Origin: JACKHA01 sp041401985
Lineage (GTDB): Bacteria; Planctomycetota; Phycisphaerae; Phycisphaerales; UBA1924
Direction: 5' to 3'
Assembly (NCBI GenBank): GCA_041401985.1
Contig: JAWKTE010000002.1
Span: 124,001-188,000 of the forward strand
DNA length: 64,000 nt
This document shows, in pieces, positions 9,342 to 17,890 of the stretch. The translations under genes were made by a program, and so were the position numbers. The number at the start of each line of letters is the position of its first letter. Positions within the stretch are counted from its first letter, which is position 1. The notes beneath the pieces are model-generated. The model did not search any database. It had not been told where the DNA came from and saw nothing but the letters and a program-made list of their open reading frames with translations.

Positions 9342-9408
9342 CTCCCCTCCCCCGCGTGCGGGGGAGGTGTCAGACGAGGCTCCGCGAGTCTGACGGAGGG
9401 GGTAGTCC
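9342..9408. repeat. 67-base double-hairpin repeat, copy 1
   Basis: One of three similar elements (others at 10012-10079 and 14003-14070). It has two predicted hairpins in series: CCTCCCCCGC pairing with GCGGGGGAGG, and GTCAGAC pairing with GTCTGAC, followed by GGAGGGGG. The differences between copies fall partly as matched changes in both arms of the second stem, which suggests that the fold is maintained. REP-like; function unknown. Confidence 0.7.
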
Positions 9409-9411
9409 ATG

Positions 9412-9475
9412 TCGCACAGGCTTTCAACCTGTGTCGGCGCTGAGGTGGCACAGGTTTGCAACCTGTGCCGCCGTC
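9412..9475. repeat. Two short palindromes of CACAGG-AACCTGTG type
   Basis: Two neighbouring palindromes with the same core: CACAGGCTTTCAACCTGTG and GGCACAGGTTTGCAACCTGTGC. They lie between the divergent DASS transporter gene and the gene at 9551. Either could be a regulator site or a dispersed repeat of the kind common in planctomycetes. Confidence 0.5.
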
Positions 9476-9550
9476 GCAGCCGCCAAGTGCTTCGCACCCG
9501 TGGCACACAGCCCCAACCCCACCCACGCCTATCCTCGACCGGAGGTCCAC

Positions 9551-9991
9551 ATGGCCGTCGTCCTACGCGGTCGCACCGGCGACTTCGTCTTCAACAACAG
9601 AGGATGGGTCCAGATTCTCACCCTCGCCTACCAGCGCGGCTGGCGTCCCGTCGGCACCCTCGAACCCGCCCACTGGTCCAGCGTCCCCCCCGAGCGTCGC
9701 CCCTCCGAGTGGCCCGCCGCCGACTACTGCAACGGCAAGGGACAGCGCGTCCACCCCGAAGACGCACGCGCCCTGGCCGACGCCCTCGCCGCCGTCGTCG
9801 ACGACCTGCCCGACCACGACCCGCTCGAGAACGACATCGCCCACACGCTCGACGTGCCCGGCTACCCCGCCCTCCGAACACGACGCTCCGACCGACGCCT
9901 CAACCCCTACGAGTTCTTCGGCGGCCCCAACAAAGAAGGCTTCAAGGCCTTCATCGACTTCGCCCGCACCGGCGGCTTCGCGGTCTGGTGA
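9551..9991 (+). CDS. Hypothetical protein, 146 aa
   Basis: Not recognised. The ATG at 9551 has a GGAGG five bases upstream, which decides the start. The product is soluble, with no signal peptide or membrane segment, and begins MAVVLRGRTGDFVFNN. It contains several Trp and Tyr residues (GWVQILTLAYQRGWRPVGT) and ends FIDFARTGGFAVW. The middle, about residues 75-105, is rich in Asp and Ala and is probably helical. Two repeat elements flank it. The good ribosome binding site and the coherent composition argue for a real gene. Confidence 0.75.
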   Translation: MAVVLRGRTGDFVFNNRGWVQILTLAYQRGWRPVGTLEPAHWSSVPPERRPSEWPAADYCNGKGQRVHPEDARALADALAAVVDDLPDHDPLENDIAHTLDVPGYPALRTRRSDRRLNPYEFFGGPNKEGFKAFIDFARTGGFAVW

Positions 9992-10011
9992 AGCGACGCC
10001 TTCGCCACCCG

Positions 10012-10079
10012 CGCCCCTCCCCCGCGCGGCGGGGGAGGTGTCATGCGAGGCCCTGCGAGCATGACGGAGGGGGCAGTCT
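10012..10079. repeat. 67-base double-hairpin repeat, copy 2
   Basis: Second copy of the element at 9342-9408, placed 20 bases after the stop codon of the gene at 9551-9991. The second stem here is GTCATGC with GCATGAC, a paired change relative to copy 1 (GTCAGAC with GTCTGAC). It could act as a transcription or RNA-stability element, but it has no T-run like a standard terminator. Three copies of a CTGATCT unit follow at about 10106-10130. Confidence 0.7.
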
Positions 10080-10202
10080 ACCCCTCGCCCCCGCGCGCCC
10101 CTCTTTCTCTGATCTCTGATCTCTGATCTCTCTGCTCCCTCGCCACCAAGTCACCGTACAACGTGTCCACCGCGATCCGCCGCACCACTCCCGACCATGC
10201 CG

Positions 10203-11064
10203 TCAACACCGCCAAGCCGCCCCCGCCTCCACCCCAACCCGATATGCCATGTCGAGATGCAGCGCCTCGCCATCAACCTGCGCCAGCCCACCCGGGCGCA
10301 TCCAACTCGATCTCCCGCCCCTGCACCATCCGCCAGTACTTCGCCAGCGCCCCAGCTGCCCCATCCGCGCTCCACGCCGCCGCCCGGATCACCCTCGTTG
10401 ATCCCGCCCGCCGGCATGAACACCAGTCCAGCAGCCTGTCCCGCGGGTCTGCGCGCCGCGCCGTCCACGCTCCGCTGCGTAGTGCCGCTGGTTCGCGACG
10501 ATCACCACGCCCGACTCACCATCCACCACCAACTGCCCATCGACCCGCCGTCACCGCCGCCAGGCGTGGTTCCGAAACCTCCTCGCCCACCGGCTCCAGA
10601 TACGCCAGATGCCCCGCCGCCGACCGCCCGTGCCGCTCCATCCGGTGGATCACCGACGCGCCCGGCCCCACGCTCAGCATGATCGCAAACCGCCGCACGC
10701 CCCCGCCCGCGCCCCGCACCACCCCCACATCGATCCGATCGATCGACCACCGCCCGATCGCCCGCAGCAGGTCCCCCGGCTCGCGCGTCATCCCGAACCC
10801 GCGCGCAAACAGGTTCTCGTTGCCCAGCGGCACGTGGTACACCGCCGCGCCCAGCGCGATCGCATCGTCGATCGCGTGCATCACCGTCCCGTCCCCGCCC
10901 ACCAGCACCAGCAGGTCCGGCGTGTGCCCGTTCGGGGCCGATCCCCGCACCGGCCGCAAATGCGCCGTGATCCCGGCCGCCGTCAGCGCCCGCGCGAACC
11001 GCGTCGCGATACGCTCGGCCTTGCCGCGCCCCGAACCCCGGTTGTACACCACATCGACGTGCAA
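10203..11064 (-). pseudogene. Diacylglycerol/lipid kinase family gene, frameshifted
   Basis: The 5' part encodes a DAGK catalytic domain: VDVVYNRGSGRGKAERI, then LLVLVGGDGTVMHAIDDA and VPLGNENLFARGFG, as in YegS/BmrU/DgkB-type lipid kinases. The frame ends at a TGA at 10516-10518, but the match continues in other frames: QLVVDGESGVVIVANQRHYA, then WRMVQGREIELDAPGW, then QVDGEALHLDMAYRV, ending at a TGA at 10203. The whole, about 287 codons, is the normal family length. At least three frame changes are needed, near 10540, 10470 and 10275. The start is taken as a TTG at 11064; an in-frame ATG at 11157 is possible. Real decay or sequence errors both fit. Confidence 0.75.
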
Positions 11065-11166
11065 GCCGGGACGGTAGGTGCCGGCCGCCCCCGGCCGCGC
11101 CGCACGCCCCGCACGCCCCGCTCGCCGTAGCCAAGCCGCTCCATCGACCCCATACACTCAACTCCA

Positions 11167-12995
11167 ATGGGCGAATCCCAGCCAAGCCCCACGCCCGATC
11201 CGCCCACCGATCCGCCCGCACCCGACGCCTCGGACCGGGCCGGCGACGCGCCCGACCTCGACCTCTCCCCCCGCCTCTCCCTCCGCGAACGCCTCTGGGC
11301 CGCCGTCCCGACCACAGGCCTCTCCCTGGCCAACAAGTGCCTCCTGCTCTTCGGCGGCGCGGTCATCCTCATCGTTGCCGTCGCGCTCGTCCTCCCGCTC
11401 CTGCGCATGAACGCCCTGGTCGAGCGCGGCCAACTCGAACTCTCACGCCACATGGCCGACGCCTGGCTCGCCGCCGGCGGAGCCGACGCCGCCACCAGCG
11501 AGCCGCACCCACGCCGGCATCCCCACTGCCGCGTCCGCATCCCAGCCCGCTCCACCCACCTTGCCGAACAGGCCGACCCGCCTCCAACCGAACCGGCCGT
11601 CTCGCCTCGCTCGAACCCGCCATCGAATCCTCCCGCGAGTTCTTCGACACCCACCCCCGCGCCGACGAGCGCCAACTCGCCCGCTGGGAAGACTCCGCGC
11701 TCGTCTACACCTACACCCGCGCCATCCGCCGCCGCCCCGCCGCCGCCCAGACCCCCGCCCCGACCCTCGACGCCGACCAGCCCGCCCCCCTGGCCGCCAT
11801 CGTCCACATCGAGCGCCGCTCCGAGGGCGCCGGCGTCATGTTCCTCTTCAACACCGCCTACCTCTTCTCCGCCGGCCTCGTCGTGCTCGGCCTCGCACTG
11901 CTCGTGTTCTACTTCATCACCAACCGCATCATCCTCTCGCCCGTCCGCGGCCTGCGCGACACCGCCCAGCGCGTCCGCGAGGGCGACCTGGCCGTCCGCT
12001 CCGACATCACCACCAACGACGAGTTCGAGGAACTCGCCGAGACCTTCAACGCCATGCTCGCCGACCTTGAGCAGACCCAGTCCCAGCAGCGCGCCATCAA
12101 CGCCGCCCTCGACCTCAAGGTCTCCGAACTCGCCGAGGCCAACGTCCTGCTCTACGAGGCCGCACGCATGAAGGGCGAGTTCGTCGCCAACGTCAGCCAC
12201 GAACTCCGCACGCCCCTCAACTCCATCATCGGCTTCGCCGAACTCCTGCTCGACATCGCCAAGGCCGACGCCCGCGCCCTCGAAGACGCCGGCCAGACCG
12301 TCCCGCCCCCGATGGCCAAACGCCAGCGCTACCTCGAGAACATCCTCACCGGCGGACGAAACCTGCTCGCCCTCATCGAGGACCTCCTCGAGATGGCCAA
12401 GATCGAGGCCGGCCGCGTCGAAGTACGCCCCCAGGCCGTCAATCTCCGCGACGCCTGCGAGGCCATCGCCGGCCTCATCCAGCCCCTGGCCGACCGAAAG
12501 GGCGTCCGCCTCGACGCCGAGTTCGGCCCCGACCTCCCCCTCGTCACCACCGACCCCAAACGCCTCCACCAGATCCTGTTCAACTTCCTCTCCAACGCGG
12601 TCAAGTTCAGCCCCAGCCGCCCCGAAGCCCCGCCCGCCCGCGTCATCCTCCGCGCCGAGCGCCTCCCGCCCGCCGCCGACGCCGTCGGCCAGCGCGTCCG
12701 ACTCTCCGTCATCGACGAGGGCCCCGGCATCCCCGCCGACGAGCACGCACGCATCTTCGAGAAGTTCCACCAACTCGAACGCGGCGAGAACAAGCAGCCC
12801 GGCACCGGCCTGGGCCTCTCCATCTGCAAGGAACTCGCCGCCGTCCTCCAGGGCGAGATCCAACTCGTCTCCGACATCGGCGTCGGCTCCATGTTCTCCC
12901 TCATCCTCCCCGTCCACTTCGACCCCGCCCGCACCGCCGAGAACAACATGGAACGCCGCTTCCGCACCGCCCTCACCGGCCGCGCCTCCTTCTGA
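11167..12995 (+). CDS. Membrane sensor histidine kinase, frameshifted near N-terminus
   Basis: A sensor histidine kinase. The first frame, from ATG 11167, gives a proline-rich start and a membrane helix within LLLFGGAVILIVAVALVLPL. The second frame, open to 12995, gives a second helix (about 11846-11925), a HAMP linker (SPVRGLRDTAQRVREGDLAV), a HisKA domain with the phosphoacceptor in VSHELRTPLNSIIGF, and an HATPase domain with DEGPGIPADE and GTGLGLSICKEL. The frames must be joined between about 11490 and 11600, in the sensor region between the helices; one or two indels are needed. No response regulator gene adjoins it. Either the sensor is broken or the assembly has errors here; the kinase core is intact. 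Confidence 0.8.
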
Positions 12996-13101
12996 GCACG
13001 CCCCGCCGACCCCGACGCCCCCAACCGAGAACCGATAGACTCCCCGATCCACCGCCGCCGCCCGGACGCGCGCGGCCACTAGCCAAACCACGGAGCCCCG
13101 C

Positions 13102-13992
13102 GTGATCAGGAGCATGACCGGATTCGGAGACGCAAGCCGCGACACCGACGGCGCTCGATACTTCATCGAGATCCGCTCGCTCAACAACAAGTACTTCAAG
13201 GGCGTCATCCGCCTCCCAGAAGAGTTCCAGGTCCTCGAGGCCGAACTCGAGTCCGAACTCCGACGCCGCCTCAACCGCGGCACCGTCACCCTCACCGCCC
13301 GCTGCTCCGACACCTCCGAGGACGCCGCCTTCGAGGTCAACCACAAGGCCCTCGACCACTACGTCGACCAGATCCGCCGCGCAAAATCCGTCGCCCAGGG
13401 CGACGTCAAACTCGACATCGGCGCCCTCATGAACCTCCCCGGCGTGCTCGTCCCACCCCCCAACGAGGAAGAACGCATCGACCGCGCCCGCGCCGCCTTC
13501 CGCGACATCATGAAGGAGGCCTGCGACCACCTCCTCTCCATGCGGGCCCGCGAGGGCATGCTCCTCCGCGAGGAACTCCTCGCCCACGCCGAACTCATCG
13601 AGAAGAACCTCGCCCAGATCCAGGCCCGCACCCCCGACGTCGTCCGCGACTACGAGAACCGCCTCCGCGCCCGCATCGACCAGATGCTCAAGGACGCCGG
13701 CCTCTCCATCGAGCCCGCCGACCTCATCCGCGAGATCGCCATCTACGCCGAACGCACCGACATCGCCGAGGAGATCGCACGCCTCACCGGCCACATCAAG
13801 CAGTTCCACGAACTGCTCGCAAACAACTCCGAACGCTCCGTCGGACGCACGCTCGACTTCCTCGCCCAGGAGATGCTCCGCGAGGCCAACACCATCGCCA
13901 GCAAATCCCCCGACTCCGAGATCAGCCGCCTCACCGTCGAAGTCAAAGGCGCCATCGACCGCATCAAAGAGCAGGTCCAGAACGTCGAGTAA
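13102..13992 (+). CDS. yicC: YicC/YloC family endoribonuclease
   Basis: A 296-residue YicC family protein, a group now known as RNA endonucleases that act in RNA turnover. The N-terminus MIRSMTGFGDA is the family hallmark and fixes the GTG start at 13102. The C-terminus carries the conserved IYAERTDIAEEIARLTGHI and the GRTLDFLAQEMLREANTIASK segments, both intact, and the length is typical. It follows the histidine kinase gene by about 100 bases on the same strand. A double-hairpin repeat lies just after its stop. Confidence 0.93.
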   Translation: MIRSMTGFGDASRDTDGARYFIEIRSLNNKYFKGVIRLPEEFQVLEAELESELRRRLNRGTVTLTARCSDTSEDAAFEVNHKALDHYVDQIRRAKSVAQGDVKLDIGALMNLPGVLVPPPNEEERIDRARAAFRDIMKEACDHLLSMRAREGMLLREELLAHAELIEKNLAQIQARTPDVVRDYENRLRARIDQMLKDAGLSIEPADLIREIAIYAERTDIAEEIARLTGHIKQFHELLANNSERSVGRTLDFLAQEMLREANTIASKSPDSEISRLTVEVKGAIDRIKEQVQNVE

Positions 13993-14002
13993 TCACCGCC
14001 CG

Positions 14003-14070
14003 CGCCCCTCCCCCGCGTCGCGGCGGAGGTGTCACACGAGGCCCCGCGAGTCCGACGGAAGGGGCAGTCT
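14003..14070. repeat. 67-base double-hairpin repeat, copy 3
   Basis: Third copy of the element at 9342-9408 and 10012-10079, ten bases after the yicC stop codon. The first stem is less perfect here, and the element is followed by TCTTTT, so in this copy it could terminate transcription. Confidence 0.65.
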
Positions 14071-14081
14071 TTTCCCCCGTA

Positions 14082-14113
14082 CTCGATGCCTCGATGCCTC
14101 TTGCCTCGATGCC
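14082..14113. repeat. 32-base repeat with CTCGATGCC units, copy 1
   Basis: Three CTCGATGCC-like units in a row. The same 32 bases, with two bases exchanged, occur in inverted orientation at 24090-24121, about 10 kb away. Confidence 0.6.
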
Positions 14114-14172
14114 TTCCCCCCAATCCTCATGCTCTTGATCCCACCCGGCGCGATCACGATCAAAGGCATGCA

Positions 14173-14325
14173 ATGAGCCCCCGCCCCGAACCCACGTGGC
14201 ATCGCACCGCCAAGCGATGGATCCTCGCCATCGCGATCATCGCAATCGCGGCCATCCTCGCCCCGTGCACCGTCCAGATGTTCTCCGGCAACATCGCCAG
14301 GCTCCAAGCCCACCAACAGCCCTGA
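14173..14325 (+). CDS. Small single-span membrane protein, 50 aa
   Basis: Not recognised. The start at 14173 has AAAGG six bases upstream. The product begins MSPRPEPTWHRTAKRW and has one hydrophobic helix (residues about 17-32, ILAIAIIAIAAILAPC), with a Cys at the end of the helix and a short polar tail. The charge pattern predicts the N-terminus inside. It precedes the topoisomerase VI A gene by about 90 bases on the same strand. Confidence 0.5.
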   Translation: MSPRPEPTWHRTAKRWILAIAIIAIAAILAPCTVQMFSGNIARLQAHQQP

Positions 14326-14414
14326 CGCCGCGCGACGCCGCGGCCCCAGTCTCCCCTCTCTCCTCTCCCCTCTCTTCCCTCCCCCAACTACACTCCTCCG
14401 TCACGGAGGACACC

Positions 14415-15629
14415 ATGGCCAAAAAGACCCGCTCAAACAAGCCAACCCCGGCCCGCGCCGCCGCGTCCAAGGGTGCTACGAACGCCGCTCCCAAGGGCCC
14501 ATCCCCCGCCCCCAAAGCCCCCACCAAACCCGCCACCGACCGCGACCGCCAGACCTCCACCAAGCTCGTCACCCTCGCCGACGGCGTGGTCCGCTCCTCC
14601 CTCGCAGGCCGCGAGCCCAAAATCGCCGTCCCCACCCGCGCCCTGTCCAACACCAAGTGGAACAAGTCACGCCGCATCCTCGAGATGGGCCCCTCCGCGC
14701 AGGAACGCGAACTCTTCAACCTCTCCATGGCCAAGAAGTTCATGCAGACCGTCCTCCACGCCGACGGCCTCAAGGACCTCATCGACCAGGGCAAGACCTC
14801 CAGCCTCCGCGGCATGTTCTACAAGGGCCTCCACACCATCGCCGGCACAAAGGAAAAAACCTTCACCGACCAGGGCGAGTCCGACGAGATCCTCGAAGAC
14901 CTCGAAGTCGCCGTCGGCGCCCTCCGCGAGGAACTCCACGTCTACGCCAAGAAAAAAGGCACGATGATCGGCAACATCACCATCATCGACTCCGGCGACG
15001 AAATCGACTGCCGCCGCATGGGCTCGGGCGGCTACGCCATCCCCTCCATCGTCGAGCCAGACGTCATCCAGTTCAAGCAGTGCGACGCCGAGTTCGTCCT
15101 CCACGTCGAGAAGGACACCGTCTGGGCACGCTTCAACGAGGACAAGTTCTGGCAGACCCACAACTGCATCCTCACCGAGGGCGGCGGCCAGCCCTCCCGC
15201 GGCGTCCGCCGCCTCCTCCAACGACTCTCCAGCGAACTCAACCTCCCCGTCTACTGCCTGCTCGACTGCGACCCCTGGGGCCATTACATCTACTCGGTCA
15301 TCAAGCAGGGCTCCATCTCCCTGGCCTTCGAGTCCAGCCGCCTGGCCATCCCCGACGCCAGGTTCATCGGCATCCGCTCCCACGACTACCAGAAGCACGC
15401 CCTCACCGACGACGCCCAGATCGCCCTCAACGACCGCGACATCGCCCGCGCCAAACAGATCGCCGCCTACCCCTGGTTCAAGGACCACAAGGGCTGGCAA
15501 AAGGAAATCGACACCCTCCTCAAAAACGGCTTCAAAATGGAAGTCGAAGCCCTCATCACCAAGGACATCTCCTACGTCACCGAGACCTACGTGCCCCAGG
15601 TGCTGGCGGAGAAGGCGTGGCTCAGTTAG
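14415..15629 (+). CDS. DNA topoisomerase VI subunit A (Spo11/TopVIA family)
   Basis: Subunit A of topoisomerase VI cuts and passes double-stranded DNA through a tyrosine-DNA link; it is mainly archaeal but occurs in some bacteria. The 404-residue product starts at an ATG four bases after GGAGGA. The first 50 residues are a Lys/Pro/Ala-rich tail. The catalytic tyrosine is likely Tyr136 in SSLRGMFYKGLHTI, and the Toprim metal site is DCDPWG (284-289). The conserved Toprim-side VEKDTVWARF is at 231-240. The ATPase subunit B, usually next to A, is not in this window. That leaves open whether B is elsewhere or A works with another partner. Confidence 0.85.
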   Translation: MAKKTRSNKPTPARAAASKGATNAAPKGPSPAPKAPTKPATDRDRQTSTKLVTLADGVVRSSLAGREPKIAVPTRALSNTKWNKSRRILEMGPSAQERELFNLSMAKKFMQTVLHADGLKDLIDQGKTSSLRGMFYKGLHTIAGTKEKTFTDQGESDEILEDLEVAVGALREELHVYAKKKGTMIGNITIIDSGDEIDCRRMGSGGYAIPSIVEPDVIQFKQCDAEFVLHVEKDTVWARFNEDKFWQTHNCILTEGGGQPSRGVRRLLQRLSSELNLPVYCLLDCDPWGHYIYSVIKQGSISLAFESSRLAIPDARFIGIRSHDYQKHALTDDAQIALNDRDIARAKQIAAYPWFKDHKGWQKEIDTLLKNGFKMEVEALITKDISYVTETYVPQVLAEKAWLS

Positions 15630-16134
15630 CGTTGCTTTGGATCAGGTGTTTTGCTCGTTGGACGACCCGTCGCAATGCGGGGCTTGAGCCTCGGCAGATT
15701 ACTCCGCTGCTCGTTTGTGCGAAGGCAAATCGAACCGTGCGCATTTCGGCAGGAGAGTTCACTGGACTCTTCGGTCCGAAGTAAACCGTCACGGACTCAT
15801 GCGGCTGGAGCCGACGCGGCCATTCTCCTCCGTCTCGAATGATGGGGCTGACCAATACGATGTTCCTGGCATTGCGTTCGGCCCGAGTGGTCCGCAAGCC
15901 GACCATCGCGATCGTTACGGCGAATGCCGAGAGATTGACGACTTCGATGCACAACTGATCGCCGGTAGCGTCGTCGTTACCGCTAACGCTCATCATGCTG
16001 GGATGCAGGGCGCGCGCCACTTTCGGGACGACTCGAAGACGCACGCGGGCGGAGTCCAATTGATGTCGAAGTGCGATCACGCCGCAGGCGACGCCGACGA
16101 GCGCGATGGCGAGGTTGATGGCGTCGAAAATCAC
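15622..16134 (-). CDS. Hypothetical membrane-anchored protein (paralogue 1)
   Basis: Not recognised. A 170-residue protein with one N-terminal hydrophobic helix (residues 5-22) and a soluble domain with alternating beta-strand pattern. It shares architecture and short motifs with the next gene upstream (16177-16758): a membrane helix, then RLRVVPK or VLRVRPS, a strand with FAVTIAMVGLR or FPVSIQHVSICFR, then EWPRRL or EWPRKL. The two are most likely tandem duplicates. The DNA is visibly less GC-rich than the neighbours, which suggests acquisition. GTG start at 16134; the 3' end overlaps the topoisomerase gene end by 8 bases. Confidence 0.7.
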   Translation of the reverse strand: MIFDAINLAIALVGVACGVIALRHQLDSARVRLRVVPKVARALHPSMMSVSGNDDATGDQLCIEVVNLSAFAVTIAMVGLRTTRAERNARNIVLVSPIIRDGGEWPRRLQPHESVTVYFGPKSPVNSPAEMRTVRFAFAQTSSGVICRGSSPALRRVVQRAKHLIQSNAN

Positions 16135-16176
16135 TATCGAAGTCAGAGTATAGTCGCTAGCGAACAGAAACGGGGG

Positions 16177-16758
16177 TCACTCAAAGGCCGTGTCGCCCTG
16201 CCCTTGAGCTATCCCAACATCATTCTTGGGCATCGACTTGTACAATCTGTCGAGCTGCTTGATGGCGCGACACGTGCCTCTCGCCGTTGCGCCATCGGCC
16301 GTTCGGACTTGAACACCCCGAACGCCGAAGTCTCGTAGCTGTTGATACGAAACGCCCTCCAACAAGACTGATACTTCATCCTTGCGATCCAGCTTACGTG
16401 GCCATTCCCCAAGAGGTTGTGTGTGGTACTGGAGTGGAGCCACTTGAGACTTGGAGGCGCGGAAGCAGATGGAAACATGCTGGATCGAGACTGGAAAGTG
16501 GCTCTCATTCACGATTGAGACCGCGAGAAAGCCATCCTCGAACACCTGATCTGGTGAGCGAGCGAGTACGCCGTCCTCAATGCGAGCGAATGATGGTCGG
16601 ACGCGCAAGACGACTCGCGTTCTCCAACGCCATTGGACAACGTTCCACGCCAGATTGGCGAGGCCGAGAGTTGTCCCGATGATGCCCAAGATGAGAGCCG
16701 ACAGTGCGGGCCCCGTCCACGGGTTGATACTGGTACAAAGCGCAAGAAGTTCGTGCAT
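16177..16758 (-). CDS. Hypothetical membrane-anchored protein (paralogue 2)
   Basis: Not recognised. 193 residues, one membrane helix at about 16-38 (GPALSALILGIIGTTLGLAN), then a soluble beta-rich domain. It matches the neighbouring gene 15622-16134 in layout and in the EWPRKL and FPVSIQHV motifs; this copy has a longer tail. It starts at an ATG at 16758, four bases after the end of the upstream gene, so the three minus-strand genes 16762-17073, 16177-16758 and 15622-16134 may form one operon. Base composition is lower in GC than in the rest of the window. Confidence 0.7.
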   Translation of the reverse strand: MHELLALCTSINPWTGPALSALILGIIGTTLGLANLAWNVVQWRWRTRVVLRVRPSFARIEDGVLARSPDQVFEDGFLAVSIVNESHFPVSIQHVSICFRASKSQVAPLQYHTQPLGEWPRKLDRKDEVSVLLEGVSYQQLRDFGVRGVQVRTADGATARGTCRAIKQLDRLYKSMPKNDVGIAQGQGDTAFE

Positions 16759-16761
16759 GGA

Positions 16762-17073
16762 TTAGTGCTTCCCATTCCCCCCATCCGCCGGATACCGATC
16801 CACAACCTGCGCGATCATCGCCATCGAGATCACCCGCTCGACCAACTCGTTGTCCAGAACCTCCAGCACCTGCACGCTCGACGAGAAGAACCGCCGCCCG
16901 CGCACCTCAATGCTCGACAGCCCGACCGAATCCCGGTGCTTCACATCGATCCGCTCGCCATTGGCCAGCACGATCGTGTACGGCCGGAACTCATCGAATG
17001 GATCCGCTGGTGCAGTTCGTGTCCAAGCATGCCCCAATCCTACCAAACACAACCCGGCTCCGCCAGCCCGCAT
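16762..17073 (-). CDS. Small hypothetical protein, about 100 aa
   Basis: The C-terminal 80 residues look like real protein: DPFDEFRPYTIVLANGERID, then VKHRDSVGLSSIEVRGRRFF and a stretch ending MIAQVVDRYP. This resembles small planctomycete proteins with a 'DPF.PF.I.L..G..I.V.H' opening, whose role is not known. The start is uncertain: an ATG at 17073 gives 103 residues, but the first 25 are unlike the rest, and a TTG start closer to DPFDEF is possible. It ends four bases before the next gene in the same direction. Confidence 0.55.
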   Translation of the reverse strand: MRAGGAGLCLVGLGHAWTRTAPADPFDEFRPYTIVLANGERIDVKHRDSVGLSSIEVRGRRFFSSSVQVLEVLDNELVERVISMAMIAQVVDRYPADGGNGKH

Positions 17074-17077
17074 CACC

Positions 17078-17193
17078 GACCCCGAGAGGGTCAATGTAAG
17101 TAGCCGGGGGTCGCGGCCGCCCCGGCCGCGACCCCGAACCAAGTCCCCCGACCCTGAAAGGGTCGAACCGCCACCACCAACGACCCCGGCTAC
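17078..17193. repeat. Planctomycete-type GACCC(T/C)GA(A/G)AGGGTC repeat element
   Basis: A composite element: two direct copies of a 15-base palindrome, GACCCCGAGAGGGTC at 17078-17092 and GACCCTGAAAGGGTC at 17150-17164, with GTAGCCGGGGGTCG (from 17100) facing CGACCCCGGCTAC (17181-17193). A GGTCGCGGCCG palindrome lies in the middle. Elements like this are dispersed in many planctomycete genomes; the role is unknown. The remaining bases up to 17360 are C-rich with no clear gene. Confidence 0.6.
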
Positions 17194-17360
17194 CACGTCA
17201 ACTCCCACCGCATGCCACGGCCACACCCCGGCGGCCACACAAACACCGTGCCCCCCGCCCATTCCACACCCCACACAAAATCGCGCCACCCGCGCGCGCT
17301 AGTCCTGCCCGCTAACCCACTCCCCGCCGACGCCGCGTCCACCGCCCGCTAGCGTCCCCC

Positions 17361-17873
17361 ATGATCGCCCCCGAACTCTCACCCGCCACCGTCGCCGTCG
17401 CCCACATGCGCCGCCTCCAGGCCGCCCGCACCGGCCCCGTCCCCGCCGAAACCACACCGCACACCGACGCCACCACACCCACCCCCAACCCCACAGCACA
17501 CCCCAACCCCAACCCCTCCACCCCCTCGACCCCGACTGGTCCATCCTCCTCGACTACCTCGACGCCGCCACCTCCTCACACCCTCTGCACCAAACACGCC
17601 CTCTCCCCGACGAACTCACCGCCTGGCTCGCAACCCCGCCCGTCCGCGCGCGATCGCGGCCCTCCACGCCGCCGCCGCCCAACGCACGGCCGACCTCGCC
17701 CCCCACATCCCGAAGCCGCCCGCGCCCACCCACCTGGCCATCCTCAGCCAGCCAATCCCCCGACCCCCGCCTCGCCACCCGCCACGCCGAAACCGCCCGC
17801 AAATCCGCGACGCGCCCTCGCCCGCCTCACCCCAGCCGCAACCACAATCGCAAGCCAAAACGCCCCCGCGCGT
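17361..17873 (+). pseudogene. Frameshifted hypothetical gene, cut by IS-flanking repeat
   Basis: Not recognised. The first frame opens with MIAPELSPATVAVAHMRRLQ and a Pro/Thr-rich linker. Coherent protein then continues in two further frames: DPDWSILLDYLDAATSSHPL from about 17522, followed by PLPDELTAWLATPP, and after about 17647 AIAALHAAAAQRTADLAPH. So two indels separate what was probably one gene. The end runs into the repeat that borders the decayed IS element at 17891. Composition is extremely C-rich. Confidence 0.45.
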
Positions 17874-17890
17874 GGCATGGCTGTGGCTCT

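Noticed and set aside
9342..14070. CRISPR-like array
   Set aside because: The three hairpin repeats are kilobases apart with no regular spacing and no cas genes are present.
16796..16804. DnaA-box-like CGATCCACA near the skew switch
   Set aside because: It matches TTATCCACA at only seven of nine bases, stands alone and lies inside a coding region.
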